A stretch of DNA of 12,814 nt from JAKPRU01 sp029568995 (GCA_035430965.1 DAOMHQ010000151.1:1-12814), one strand, 5' to 3'; positions 1-7,200 are shown, numbered from the stretch's first letter. Made by a program: numbers and translations. The notes: generated by a model not told the origin, from the letters alone.

Positions 1-57
1 ACCGGATAGCACAAGACTCCTTGCCATGACAGCTGCAGGCGAGCTTTCTTAGGAGGA

Positions 58-83
58 GCAGCCCGGAGTCTGCGACGGGCTGC
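58..83. repeat. Short inverted repeat upstream of the LOG gene
   Basis: GCAGCCCG (58-65) and CGGGCTGC (76-83) form perfect 8-bp arms around a 10-nt loop. No T-run follows on either side, so it is not a classical intrinsic terminator. A strong AGGAGG (51-56) lies just before it, but no start codon sits at a suitable distance. The rest of the first 158 bases shows nothing I can name. The hairpin could belong to an upstream transcript or the leader of the LOG gene. Confidence 0.35.
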
Positions 84-158
84 GACGTGGCGATCTCAGG
101 CTTGTGCGTTCGAACAACGAAATTAGGATATTCACTCGACATGACAATGGAGTCTTAT

Positions 159-878
159 ATGAATGAACCGGAACCTCAGAGTGAGCTGATCCCATTTGGC
201 CCCAAATCCCGGCATCGCAAGACCAGGGATTTCGATACCCGTCAGTACCTGATCGACGCGATGGGGATTGACGATATCTGGCGCGTATTCCGCATCATGG
301 CGGAATTTGCGGAGTCGTTCGAGATCCTGGGAAGTCTGCCGCAATCGGTGACGGTATTCGGCTCGGCACGGACACCGGAGAATCACACAATGTACGGAAC
401 GGCCCGCGCACTCGGCAGACGGATCGCGAAGGAGGGACTCGCCACCATCACCGGCGGCGGACCGGGAATCATGGAGGCCGCCAACCGTGGCGCGTACGAG
501 GCGGGAGGGATCTCCGTGGGCCTCAATATCGTCCTTCCCAGGGAACAGCAACCGAATCCGTACACCACCACAAGCCTCAACTTCAATTACTTCTTTGTCC
601 GCAAGGTGATGCTGATCAAGTATTCCATCGCGGTCGTCATCTTTCCGGGCGGATTCGGCACACTGGATGAGCTGTTTGAGACAATCACCCTGATTCAGAC
701 GGAACGAATCCTCCCGTTTCCGGTGATCCTGTTCGATTCGACCTATTGGAGCGGTCTGTTTGAGTGGGTGAAAAAACAGGTGTTGCCGGAGGGAAACATC
801 ACAACGGCGGACCTTGGCCTCTATCATCTCACGGACTCCGTTGAGGAAACCCTGGAGATCATTCGATCCATCGAATAA
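159..878 (+). CDS. LOG-family protein (TIGR00730 type, Rossmann-fold nucleotide hydrolase)
   Basis: Cytoplasmic protein of the LOG family, often mis-annotated as lysine decarboxylase. Characterised members release the free base from nucleoside 5'-monophosphates, including cytokinin precursors. With the start at 159 it has 239 residues. GGGPG (residues 99-103, followed by IMEAANRGA) and PGGFGTLDE (163-171) are the two signature motifs of the phosphate-binding and catalytic site. An Arg-Lys pair lies at 148-149. The roughly 40-residue N-terminal extension before the IWRVFRIMAEF segment is typical of the longer bacterial subfamily. The frame stays open back to a GTG at 87 with ATGs at 141 and 147. 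ATG 159 is preferred because GGAG (149-152) lies 6 nt upstream, and the extra N-terminal residues look unlike coding sequence. The in vivo substrate cannot be told from sequence. The gene is probably transcribed alone: the next gene starts about 100 nt downstream and encodes an unrelated exported protein. Confidence 0.9.
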   Translation: MNEPEPQSELIPFGPKSRHRKTRDFDTRQYLIDAMGIDDIWRVFRIMAEFAESFEILGSLPQSVTVFGSARTPENHTMYGTARALGRRIAKEGLATITGGGPGIMEAANRGAYEAGGISVGLNIVLPREQQPNPYTTTSLNFNYFFVRKVMLIKYSIAVVIFPGGFGTLDELFETITLIQTERILPFPVILFDSTYWSGLFEWVKKQVLPEGNITTADLGLYHLTDSVEETLEIIRSIE

Positions 879-979
879 GAGGATTCCTCGCCGACCCGAA
901 TTTCGTGGGTCTGGATAGCCCCTGGCGGGATTGATAAAATCGGTCTTTCGACCTGCATTCAGAAAGGAAATGAATCACA

Positions 980-1960
980 ATGCATTTCACAACAAGGATC
1001 TTGGCTTCATTTTTCATTGCATCGCTCGCCTTCTCCACATCCGGTTCGCCCGCGTTCGGGGAGGAGACATCAAAAGGGTGGGAAGTGATTCTGTGCAATC
1101 CGCTGCTGCGGAAATTGGAGATGGATAATGTCTGGTTGGCGGCAAAGGCGACAGGCGCGAAAGGAATCGAAATCAATGTAAAATCCGATCTCACCTGCCC
1201 CAATCTCTTTGTGGGAAAAGAAACCCCGTACCGACTGGATACCTCAAAGAATGCAGCAAAGATCAAAATCCATGCGGAGCAAATGGGATTGAAAACGCCG
1301 GTCATCTGCGCCCCGGTCAACCTGGACCCGAAAGGCGCACCGGCGTGGACGAAAAAACTGATCGAGATGGCCCCCTTTGCCGGGGTGGAATTGATCTATT
1401 TCCCCGTCACAACAGATAAGTTCTCCGAGCAAACCATCGAGGATTCGGAATTCGTTCGTCAGGCTGTTGCCATGATTCAGGAGTGGGTGGATCTCGGCGA
1501 GAAACACAAGGTGGCAATCACCATCGAAAATCTCAGCGTTTACTGGAACCGTGCGGAAATCCTTCACACGGTTCTCGCGCAATTCCCCCCGGAGAAATTC
1601 GGGCTGAATCTGGACCCGATCAACCTCTACTGGTTCGGGCATTCCATCAATACGGTGTACGCCATCACGGAGGAATTCGCTCCCCGCGCGAAATATTTCC
1701 ATGTCAAAAATCTGGCACACCCGCCTGAAATGCAGCTGACCACGCGACCCATCGGCTTCGAATACGAGAAAAACTCCGTGCCCGTGCCCGAAGGCGATCT
1801 GAATTTTGAGCGCATCATGGGGTGGCTAAAGAACGCCGGATTTCAGGGGTATATCGGGATCGAGGACGATTCCCTGGGCCATTATCCGAAAGACCAACGT
1901 GCAGGAATCCTTCAGCATGACATTCAGTACGTCGAAGGAATCATCAGCCGGTTGAAATAG
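980..1960 (+). CDS. Exported sugar phosphate isomerase/epimerase-like TIM barrel (xylose isomerase-like superfamily)
   Basis: A 326-residue protein with an N-terminal signal peptide: Arg6, a hydrophobic core at about residues 7-20 and probable cleavage near AFG-EE (26-28). The remainder is an AP-endonuclease-2/xylose-isomerase-like TIM barrel. Likely divalent-metal ligands sit where the family places them: Glu183 in ITIEN, Asp212 in NLDP, His241 in FHVKN and Glu295 in GIEDD. Relatives isomerise or epimerise keto-sugars or related polyols, often beside Gfo/Idh/MocA oxidoreductases. One such oxidoreductase lies convergently about 370 nt away and is also exported. An exported location is unusual for the superfamily in general but common in Planctomycetes-like bacteria. 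The start is ATG 980, with AAAGGA at 963-968, a somewhat long spacing of 11 nt. The fold and export are well supported; the substrate is unknown. Confidence 0.85.
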   Translation: MHFTTRILASFFIASLAFSTSGSPAFGEETSKGWEVILCNPLLRKLEMDNVWLAAKATGAKGIEINVKSDLTCPNLFVGKETPYRLDTSKNAAKIKIHAEQMGLKTPVICAPVNLDPKGAPAWTKKLIEMAPFAGVELIYFPVTTDKFSEQTIEDSEFVRQAVAMIQEWVDLGEKHKVAITIENLSVYWNRAEILHTVLAQFPPEKFGLNLDPINLYWFGHSINTVYAITEEFAPRAKYFHVKNLAHPPEMQLTTRPIGFEYEKNSVPVPEGDLNFERIMGWLKNAGFQGYIGIEDDSLGHYPKDQRAGILQHDIQYVEGIISRLK

Positions 1961-1985
1961 ACCGTCCTCAGGTACGAGTCGGTGT

Positions 1986-2015
1986 CCGTCATTCCGACGA
2001 AAGCCGGAATGACGG
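1986..2015. repeat. Palindromic intergenic repeat (GTCATTCCG type)
   Basis: CCGTCATTCCG (1986-1996) and CGGAATGACGG (2005-2015) form perfect 11-bp arms around the 8-nt loop ACGAAAGC. It lies between the convergent ends of the isomerase-like gene and the DUF2442 gene. The sequence matches a very widespread class of dispersed palindromes (GTCATTCC...GAAAG...GGAATGAC) seen in many bacterial genomes. Without a T-tract it is a poor classical terminator, but its position would let it stop or stabilise transcripts from both sides. Confidence 0.8.
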
Positions 2016-2019
2016 TTGG

Positions 2020-2289
2020 TCAGTCGTCAGCGGCAGGATGCAGTTCAACCTCTCGCCCGTTCTCCCACAGTTCGGATTCGCTGAGGTCGAGATTCTCATC
2101 CCAGATCACGCCGTATCCGCCGACATCGGGCTTAACTAACCGGAAGAACCAATCCTGTCTCAACGGTTCAAAGACATCCGTTGCCAGGAGGGGCTTGCAG
2201 TCATACAGCTTGGCCGCACCGTTGTCGAATACGACCAACAACTGGCTGTCTTCCTCAGCTGTGACACTCTTGATTTTTGGGTAATTCAT
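2020..2289 (-). CDS. DUF2442 domain protein
   Basis: A small 89-residue protein that matches the DUF2442 pattern. It has a short N-terminal strand (PKIKSVTAEED), the LLVVFDNGAAKLYDCKPLL segment at about residues 17-35, then FFRLVKPDVGGYGVIWDENLDLSESELW near the C terminus. DUF2442 proteins are small cytoplasmic proteins of uncertain function, often encoded beside DUF4160 toxin-like proteins. No DUF4160 partner is visible here. The start is ATG 2289, the only ATG that keeps the N-terminal strand. No Shine-Dalgarno is evident, because an uninterrupted palindrome begins 8 nt upstream. The gene lies 43 nt downstream of the Gfo/Idh gene on the same strand, so it may be read from that transcript. 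The family is clear; the function is unknown. Confidence 0.8.
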   Translation of the reverse strand: MNYPKIKSVTAEEDSQLLVVFDNGAAKLYDCKPLLATDVFEPLRQDWFFRLVKPDVGGYGVIWDENLDLSESELWENGREVELHPAADD

Positions 2290-2297
2290 GGTCGCGA

Positions 2298-2329
2298 GGG
2301 TAGGGGCGCACGGCCGTGCGCCCCTACCC
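2298..2329. repeat. 32-bp perfect palindrome (GTAGGGGCG type)
   Basis: Positions 2298-2329 read identically on both strands, with the centre between 2313 and 2314 and no loop. The half-site begins GGGTAGGGGCGCAC. It fills almost the whole gap between the Gfo/Idh stop (2333) and the DUF2442 start (2289). It could form a cruciform in DNA or a very stable RNA hairpin. The same GTAGGGGCG half-site recurs at 12798 at the window edge, which marks it as a dispersed element and not a gene-specific operator. Confidence 0.85.
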
Positions 2330-2332
2330 CGC

Positions 2333-3484
2333 CTATTTCACCTCCATGGCCTCTCCCGTCTCGGCGGATTGGTAGAACGTGAAAATCGTTTCCAGGACAT
2401 GTAGGCTCTCGTCGGTTGTCATGGGCGGCTCTTCCGGACCGGCGCACGCCCGCACTGCCGCGATGACATAAGAGGTGTATCCGCTCGGCTCTTTTGTCCC
2501 CTGGTACTGCTCGATCTTGGGTTCCTTTGCATCCTTCGTGCTGTACCAGGTCAGGGGGATCTCATTCAGTGGCTCCAGCTGAAGCCAGCCCTGGGACCCC
2601 CAAACCTTCAGAGAGATCTGTTTGTTCCGATCCAGGTAATAGCCCGCATTCAGCGTCCCGAATGTGCCGTTATCGAATCGCATCGCCATGACGGCCGAAT
2701 CCTCGACATCCATCGGCTGACCGCCGATGTTTCCGACGAATCCGCTCACCTCGCGGATTCTCGACCCGGTCACAAACATCGCCGTGTCCAGCCAGTGGAT
2801 GCCGAGCCATGTCAGATGCCCCCCGCCGCCACGTGCCTTCTGGGCGTACCACTGCGTGTGATAGGAGGGACTTTTCAGCCGCGTTTGATCCGCGATGTAG
2901 TGCATTTCCAGGCTGTAGATCTCGCCGATGGTCCCGGCCTGGATCAAACGGCGGGCCTCGCAAACCACCGGATTGCGCCGGTTTGCCATGGCCAGCATGA
3001 TATGTAAATTCTTCCGGTTCGCTTTCTCCGCCAGCGCTTCGAAATCTTTGATGCGAACACAGGCCGGTTTCTCGGCGAGTACGTGGCAATTCGCTTCCAG
3101 CGCCGCGTCGATCACCGGCGGAGCCAGGGCAGCCTCCATGGAGATCAGCACCATTATCGGTTTTTCCGCCCGAAGCATTTCGGCGTAGTCCGAATAGGTC
3201 TTCACCAGCTTATCCCCAAGCGTCTTGCGGGCCGCGTCCTCATACTTTCCACTTGAGTCGGCCAGCACCACCGGTCCTGCCTCTACGCATTCCGCCAGTC
3301 CGGTCAGATAACTCTCGACGTGCGCCCCACCCTCATGGGTAATCACCCCCACCTTGATTCTCTTTGACGCCGCCTCCTGGGGAGCCGCCGACAGATAAGA
3401 GCGTCCCATTGAGGCAACCGCCAGGCCGGAACCGATTGTCAATGATTTCGCCAGGAATGAACGTCGGGTGTCTTTTTCAGTCAT
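2333..3484 (-). CDS. Tat-exported Gfo/Idh/MocA family oxidoreductase
   Basis: A 383-residue NAD(P)-dependent sugar or polyol oxidoreductase. Residues 1-34 form a twin-arginine signal (RRSFLAKS at 7-14, then a hydrophobic stretch, cleavage near SAA-P), so the folded, cofactor-loaded enzyme is probably sent to the periplasm. The Rossmann domain follows from residue 42 and ends with the EKP motif (138-140, Lys139 catalytic). The C-terminal domain carries GIHWLD, giving the expected His230 and Asp233 pair. One oddity: the glycine-rich loop reads GVITHEGGAH (46-55) in place of the canonical GxGxxG, so cofactor binding may be altered. The start is ATG 3484, with GGAGA 7 nt upstream. It begins 36 nt after the DUF3604/PHP-type gene, which suggests co-transcription. 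The substrate is not predictable; a sugar or inositol-like compound is likely. Confidence 0.88.
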   Translation of the reverse strand: MTEKDTRRSFLAKSLTIGSGLAVASMGRSYLSAAPQEAASKRIKVGVITHEGGAHVESYLTGLAECVEAGPVVLADSSGKYEDAARKTLGDKLVKTYSDYAEMLRAEKPIMVLISMEAALAPPVIDAALEANCHVLAEKPACVRIKDFEALAEKANRKNLHIMLAMANRRNPVVCEARRLIQAGTIGEIYSLEMHYIADQTRLKSPSYHTQWYAQKARGGGGHLTWLGIHWLDTAMFVTGSRIREVSGFVGNIGGQPMDVEDSAVMAMRFDNGTFGTLNAGYYLDRNKQISLKVWGSQGWLQLEPLNEIPLTWYSTKDAKEPKIEQYQGTKEPSGYTSYVIAAVRACAGPEEPPMTTDESLHVLETIFTFYQSAETGEAMEVK

Positions 3485-3520
3485 TGGAATTCTCTCCGTA
3501 TCGAGGATTTTCTATGCAGG

Positions 3521-5296
3521 TCATCCAATCCAGATCGGCGAGGACCACGCCGATTCTCGGTCCACCTGGACCACGCGTACGTAGTAGTAATTCGACCGAT
3601 CGGGATCGAATTCGGCATCTTCCCATTCAACAGTGCCGGAGAACTCACCGTGAGCGGGAACCGTGTGACACACATTCCCATTCTTCACAATTCGAATGTG
3701 GTCGATCCCATTGGTTCCTTCGCAGAGAATCTTTACTTGCGGGGCCTTTCTTCGTTTCAGTGAAGGAATCTCCGATCCCATCGGCTTCTCGTTCAACGTG
3801 AAGGAGAGAGCAATCGGAGGCCCCGTGGTTCCGTAGCAGCGACGGGCATACAGGGCATCGAATACGGCTTCGCGCGTTAATTCGTCGGCAAACACCGCCG
3901 CGCGTCCGCTGCCCAGGAAATGAAACTGGTGATGATGTTTCACCAGCGGGCTTTGCGCATTTCCCGGATGCCCGTCGTGCCCGTCCGATGAGGCGATCAG
4001 GCCCGCACGCCATCCACGGTTGAGAGCATCGCGGACTGTCAACGTCCGGTATCGGTCGGAGACGCCTCTTGGAAAGTCTCCATAGTACTCACTGGACCCC
4101 CAGGTGGAATAGACCTCGATCAGGCGGTCGTACTTCGGATTGTAGAAATCCCAACTGCACGGGTGAGCCGTGGCGGAAGAGTGGTGCGGAACCGTGATGA
4201 ACGGGACCCCATGCGCCTCCAGTTTGGACCACAATTCCTGGGGCGTGGTGCATATCGCCGGGTCCATCGTGGGATCAAGCCCCTTGCGATTTGTGCCGAC
4301 AACAATCGCATCCATATTCCGAAAGTAGATATCTCGATGGCCGTAACAGTGATTTGTAAACTCGTACGCCGCCAGGCAGACAAATCGCCCGTTCTCGTTG
4401 TACTTGTCCGCCAGGCCGAAGTATTTCGCCGGATTATCGGGTGGAATCTGCCGTTCGTGGTCGGTGAGCGCGTAGAAATCCAGCCCGCCCGGTCCTTTCG
4501 CGTAGAGATAATTGTCCTCCCAGGACCCCATGCCGCAGCCGCGATTCTCTATCTCATCCATCACCTGGCCCGAATGCGTGTGGATATCCCCGAAGTAGAG
4601 ATTGTGCTTTCCGACTTTCTGTGGCCCGTTCCTGCTCAATAGATCCACTGCGGGATACACATCGCTTCGGAACAGAATGTCGCTCGTGGTGGCAATATGA
4701 AACCAGCGGGTCGATTCCGCCTCCGCTTTGGCCTCCACGCGAATCACAGCCGATTGCCCCGGTTCCAGCCACGAGGTCGGCACGGTCAACAGCGCCGGGC
4801 CGAATGTGGCAAAAGCCTCCTGGGTCAGCACCGAACTGAGACAAAGCGACTGATACGGTTCCGCGGCCTCCAGGCGATTCGCACTGAACGCAAAGGTACA
4901 CTCACTCCCACGCCAGAGTTGCGAGTGATTCACCACGCGCACAGAAACCGCAAAGCGGTCGTTGCAGAAGATGTCCCACTGCCCGGCTGGCTGCGGCAAA
5001 GGCGATCCGTTGCCGAATCCGGCGGATATCAGGAAACTCACCCGGTCCCGATCCGTCTGGGGGACCACATAGGTCTTCCAGATCAGCGCTTTCTTCGCAG
5101 TCAACGGCACATACCACTCGAACCGCTTATGCGTTTCCATGAATCCGGCGATGCGGCTTCCGCCGATCAGGCTGTCTCCGGGATCAAGCACCTTGTCAAG
5201 CCCAAGCACCACCGCGCTTCCCGTCTTTTCGGCGATGTATTGCTCGATCCGGGCGGGGAGTATCCGTTCTTTGCCCTGGTTGGGATAGGCATCCAT
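3521..5296 (-). CDS. DUF3604/PHP-type metal-dependent hydrolase-like protein
   Basis: A 591-residue protein without a signal peptide. Residues 60-220 look like a beta-rich N-terminal domain. A PHP-like metallohydrolase core follows, with metal-ligand motifs in the usual order: GDIHTHS (236-242), TDHE (278-281), YEF (311-313), PHHSS (370-374), EVYS (394-397) and SDGHDGH (437-443). This corresponds to the DUF3604 branch of PHP-like proteins, whose members are common in Planctomycetes-like and marine bacteria and mostly lack a defined substrate. The tail after about residue 495 (GPPIALSFTLNEKPMGSE) is a beta-sandwich-like region, also usual for the family. The start is ATG 5296, with AGGAG 9 nt upstream. 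It appears to head a unit with the Gfo/Idh gene 36 nt downstream. Phosphoesterase or other hydrolase activity is inferred from the metal site only. Confidence 0.82.
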   Translation of the reverse strand: MDAYPNQGKERILPARIEQYIAEKTGSAVVLGLDKVLDPGDSLIGGSRIAGFMETHKRFEWYVPLTAKKALIWKTYVVPQTDRDRVSFLISAGFGNGSPLPQPAGQWDIFCNDRFAVSVRVVNHSQLWRGSECTFAFSANRLEAAEPYQSLCLSSVLTQEAFATFGPALLTVPTSWLEPGQSAVIRVEAKAEAESTRWFHIATTSDILFRSDVYPAVDLLSRNGPQKVGKHNLYFGDIHTHSGQVMDEIENRGCGMGSWEDNYLYAKGPGGLDFYALTDHERQIPPDNPAKYFGLADKYNENGRFVCLAAYEFTNHCYGHRDIYFRNMDAIVVGTNRKGLDPTMDPAICTTPQELWSKLEAHGVPFITVPHHSSATAHPCSWDFYNPKYDRLIEVYSTWGSSEYYGDFPRGVSDRYRTLTVRDALNRGWRAGLIASSDGHDGHPGNAQSPLVKHHHQFHFLGSGRAAVFADELTREAVFDALYARRCYGTTGPPIALSFTLNEKPMGSEIPSLKRRKAPQVKILCEGTNGIDHIRIVKNGNVCHTVPAHGEFSGTVEWEDAEFDPDRSNYYYVRVVQVDRESAWSSPIWIG

Positions 5297-5447
5297 GTTG
5301 GCGCGCTCCTGCCATCGAAATCCGTATAGATATTCTTCGGGATCGTATCACATTCCGCCGTTCTTTGTTACCATTCCGCCGGGCGGTTTCCCGGTCCCTG
5401 CCGTGACCGGCGCTCAACCTGGCGAACGACAAAAGGAAGATCCGCAA

Positions 5448-5756
5448 ATGAGGCAGATAATGGTCTTGACAGTTGCCATCATGGTTTTTCTCGCTCCGGT
5501 CGGGATGACCGACACAACGGACGGCCTTGTAGCACACTGGGATTTTAATGAAGGAGAAGGGAGTGTCCTGCATGACCGCCATGGTGAGAATAACGGACGG
5601 ATCTTCGGGGCGCAGTGGGTTCCGTGCGGAAACGGGCACGCGCTTCGGTTCGACGGAGACACCAATACTATAGATCCCTCCCCCAAGTCTTGGAGAGAGG
5701 ACCTGATGATTTCCCTCCCCCGAAGATCGGGGGAGGTTAGGTGGGGGTTGATCTGA
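5448..5756 (+). pseudogene. Truncated LamG-type secreted protein (remnant)
   Basis: The reading frame opens well: AAGGAAG 8 nt before ATG 5448, a signal peptide over residues 1-20 (MRQIMVLTVAIMVFLAPVGM), then the start of a LamG/concanavalin-like domain (DGLVAHWDFNEGEG at 25-38, IFGAQWVPCGNGHALRFDGD at 52-71). LamG domains normally need about 150-200 residues. Here the similarity stops near position 5661-5668, and the last roughly 30 codons are read from a C- and G-rich composite repeat, ending at TGA 5754-5756. No continuation of the domain exists downstream, where the next gene is on the opposite strand. The simplest reading is a secreted carbohydrate-binding protein gene cut off by repeat insertion or deletion. 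A short secreted peptide could still be made. It diverges from the DUF3604/PHP gene across 151 nt that should hold promoters for both. Confidence 0.7.
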
Positions 5757-5771
5757 TTGGACTTATCAACC
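5671..5771. repeat. Composite multi-hairpin repeat, copy 1
   Basis: Three hairpins occur in series. The first is an imperfect one near 5672-5697 (CCAAG-T-CTTGG core). The second has perfect 9-bp arms, CCTCCCCCG (5714-5722) and CGGGGGAGG (5728-5736). The third has GGTTGAT (5746-5752) and ATCAACC (5765-5771). The linkers ACCTGATGAT and TTAGGTGGGGGTTGA match those of the second copy at about 7065-7159. The element supplies the last codons and stop of the LamG remnant. Confidence 0.7.
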
Positions 5772-5804
5772 GCGAGGGGCAGGATCTTCCCCCGCCCCTC
5801 GCGG
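5770..5804. terminator. Hairpin between convergent genes, possible bidirectional terminator
   Basis: CCGCGAGGGGC (5770-5780) and GCCCCTCGCGG (5794-5804) form perfect 11-bp arms around a 13-nt loop. It sits between the LamG remnant (+) and the 3' end of the first-listed WD40 gene (-), which stops 18 nt beyond. No real T-tract is present on either side, so termination by the hairpin is possible but unproven. It may simply be another dispersed palindrome, since it abuts the composite repeat. Confidence 0.5.
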
Positions 5805-5821
5805 TATGATCTTATCTGCAA

Positions 5822-6904
5822 TCACTTCTCCTGATTCTCCACACCCGGCTCCTGGACTGCGGCTTGCAGGTCGGAAATGTCATAAATGCGAACCCTCTGC
5901 TTGTCATCGTATGTTGCGGCCATGAAACGTTTGCCGTCCGGTGCAAACTTGAGTACCACATCCCAGCAAATTCCATATTCACGCAACACCTTCCCTGTTT
6001 CCACGTCAAGGATGAAACGAGGGTAGCGATCATCCGAGTGGTTGCGCCCGGCCACTAAAATCAGCTTGCCGTCAGGAGAGAGTTCCGCGAACCTCGCCCC
6101 CATCGTATATTCCAAAGGATAACTAAAGACTAACTCACCTGTTTCAACCCGACGCAACTCCAACCTCAATGAATTTGCGCCGACCCAAAGGGTACCGTCA
6201 GCCGACAAGGATGGCCCCAGCAACGCTTGAGAGATAATAGAGATGATTGAGTCATTCCGCAAATCAACCAGATAGATTTCACCAATCCCCCGTTGAACTA
6301 TTGCCCGATTTCCATCCGGTAAGAATAGAATTCGATGAATCGGATCTCGCATGGAGCCAAGTGCATGATATTCTCTCAAGATTTCCCCGTTTTCTGTGCT
6401 CCACGATAGAAACCTCGTTGCGACATCCCCCGTCAGCAATTCCTTGCCGTCCGGTGAAAACGCCATGGCAATAGCATAGGATTGAAATCCCTGTTTTTCC
6501 CTTTGTGGCAGTGAATACTGCAAAGTATGCACGCATTGCCTTGTCTCCAGGTTCCATATTTTCACGAGAAAGTCGATCCCATAATCCGGCCATAAATAGG
6601 CAATCGCGACCATTTTTCTATCCGGCGAACACACAATCGAACCAGATATGGCATCATCGGGAATGCTCCGGATCTTTTCACCGGTGAAAGAATCCCAGAA
6701 TGTCAAACAGGAACCGCCGGTTATGATCTGTTTGCCGTCCGGCGAGAATGCAACAGCCAGGCTTTTTCCCATGGCTTCAGGCACTGTGATTGTCAACGAT
6801 GGCTCATATTGTGCAGAAACGACTGACCAACCGAATGGATTCATGAGTACGGCGAGAAACGCAAGCCGAACGCATATTGAGTGATTTGTATGTGAAATGG
6901 ACAT
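5822..6904 (-). CDS. Secreted WD40-type beta-propeller protein, paralogue A
   Basis: A 360-residue protein with a signal peptide (MSISHTNHSICVRLAFLAVL..., probable cleavage after SVVSA, residue 31). The mature part is built of WD40/YVTN-like blades, seen as repeated AFSPDGK-type turns followed by strand segments: SLAVAFSPDGKQIITGG, MAFSPDGKELLTGD, RILFLPDGNRA, FAELSPDGKLILVAG and LKFAPDGKRFMAAT. It ends in RIYDISDL plus a charged tail. Such propellers usually bind proteins or ligands and are not enzymes. ATG 6904 is chosen over the upstream ATG 6943 because AAAGGAGA lies 7 nt before it and the signal peptide then starts at residue 1. Its C-terminal third aligns with the neighbouring propeller (ETGKVLRE versus TDKVLRD, YDISDL versus FDISDL), so the two are paralogues. 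The ligand is unknown. Confidence 0.82.
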   Translation of the reverse strand: MSISHTNHSICVRLAFLAVLMNPFGWSVVSAQYEPSLTITVPEAMGKSLAVAFSPDGKQIITGGSCLTFWDSFTGEKIRSIPDDAISGSIVCSPDRKMVAIAYLWPDYGIDFLVKIWNLETRQCVHTLQYSLPQREKQGFQSYAIAMAFSPDGKELLTGDVATRFLSWSTENGEILREYHALGSMRDPIHRILFLPDGNRAIVQRGIGEIYLVDLRNDSIISIISQALLGPSLSADGTLWVGANSLRLELRRVETGELVFSYPLEYTMGARFAELSPDGKLILVAGRNHSDDRYPRFILDVETGKVLREYGICWDVVLKFAPDGKRFMAATYDDKQRVRIYDISDLQAAVQEPGVENQEK

Positions 6905-6986
6905 GAAGATTCTCCTTTCCCCTCTCGCTGGATCATATCCCAAAGGACGTGATAGAACTACTCAAGAATCCTCTCCTCTATTGGAG

Positions 6987-7005
6987 CGGGGGCGTCTCGC
7001 CCCCG
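6987..7005. repeat. Compact GC-rich hairpin
   Basis: CGGGGGCG (6987-6994) and CGCCCCCG (6998-7005) form perfect 8-bp arms around the 3-nt loop TCT. It is the first of four hairpin structures filling the 296-nt gap between the two WD40 genes. No T-tract follows, so a termination role is unsupported. The flanking wording (GGAGCGGGGGCGTCTCGC) looks like a dispersed palindrome of a widespread type. Confidence 0.65.
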
Positions 7006-7015
7006 ACAGCAGGCC

Positions 7016-7056
7016 GTAGGGTGGTGCTCAAGTCCGTCTGCGGACTAGCCCACCAC
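7016..7056. repeat. Nested inverted repeat starting GTAGGGTG
   Basis: Outer arms GTGGTG (7021-7026) and CACCAC (7051-7056) enclose inner arms AGTCCG (7031-7036) and CGGACT (7041-7046), with symmetrical 4-nt internal loops and a TCTG apical loop. It begins with GTAGGGTG, the same 8 bases that open the larger element at 11355. The two stacked stems suggest a cruciform or folded RNA and not a protein-binding operator. Confidence 0.65.
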
Positions 7057-7064
7057 ACTGCTTT

Positions 7065-7159
7065 CCCCAGGAGGACGCGGGGTAACCTGAGAATTTCCCT
7101 CCCCAAGACTGGGGAGGGTCAGGGTGGGGTTGACCCCGTCCAACAACATCAACCCCACC
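7065..7159. repeat. Composite multi-hairpin repeat, copy 2
   Basis: Same plan as the copy at 5671-5771. CCCC (7065-7068) pairs with GGGG (7079-7082). The linker AACCTGAGAAT follows. Then come perfect 8-bp arms CCCTCCCC (7097-7104) and GGGGAGGG (7111-7118), then GGTGGGGTTG (7123-7132) pairing with CAACCCCACC (7150-7159). Loop sequences differ from copy 1 while stem order and linkers are kept, which suggests selection on structure. It lies in the gap between the WD40 paralogues and would be part of their transcript if they are co-transcribed. Confidence 0.68.
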
Positions 7160-7200
7160 GACACCGTTCTCAATCTTGCAGTGAGGGACTCTGAACACCC

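Noticed and set aside
132..827. Long open frame on the minus strand opposite the LOG gene
   Set aside because: It mirrors a clear LOG-family coding region, has no recognisable domain and is a by-product of codon bias.
1982..2284. 100-codon plus-strand open frame opposite DUF2442
   Set aside because: It starts within a dispersed palindrome and is antisense to a recognisable DUF2442 protein, so it is a shadow frame.
4697..5329. 210-codon plus-strand open frame opposite the DUF3604/PHP gene
   Set aside because: It is antisense to intact metal-site motifs, has an Arg- and Pro-rich composition, and has no ribosome binding site or domain.
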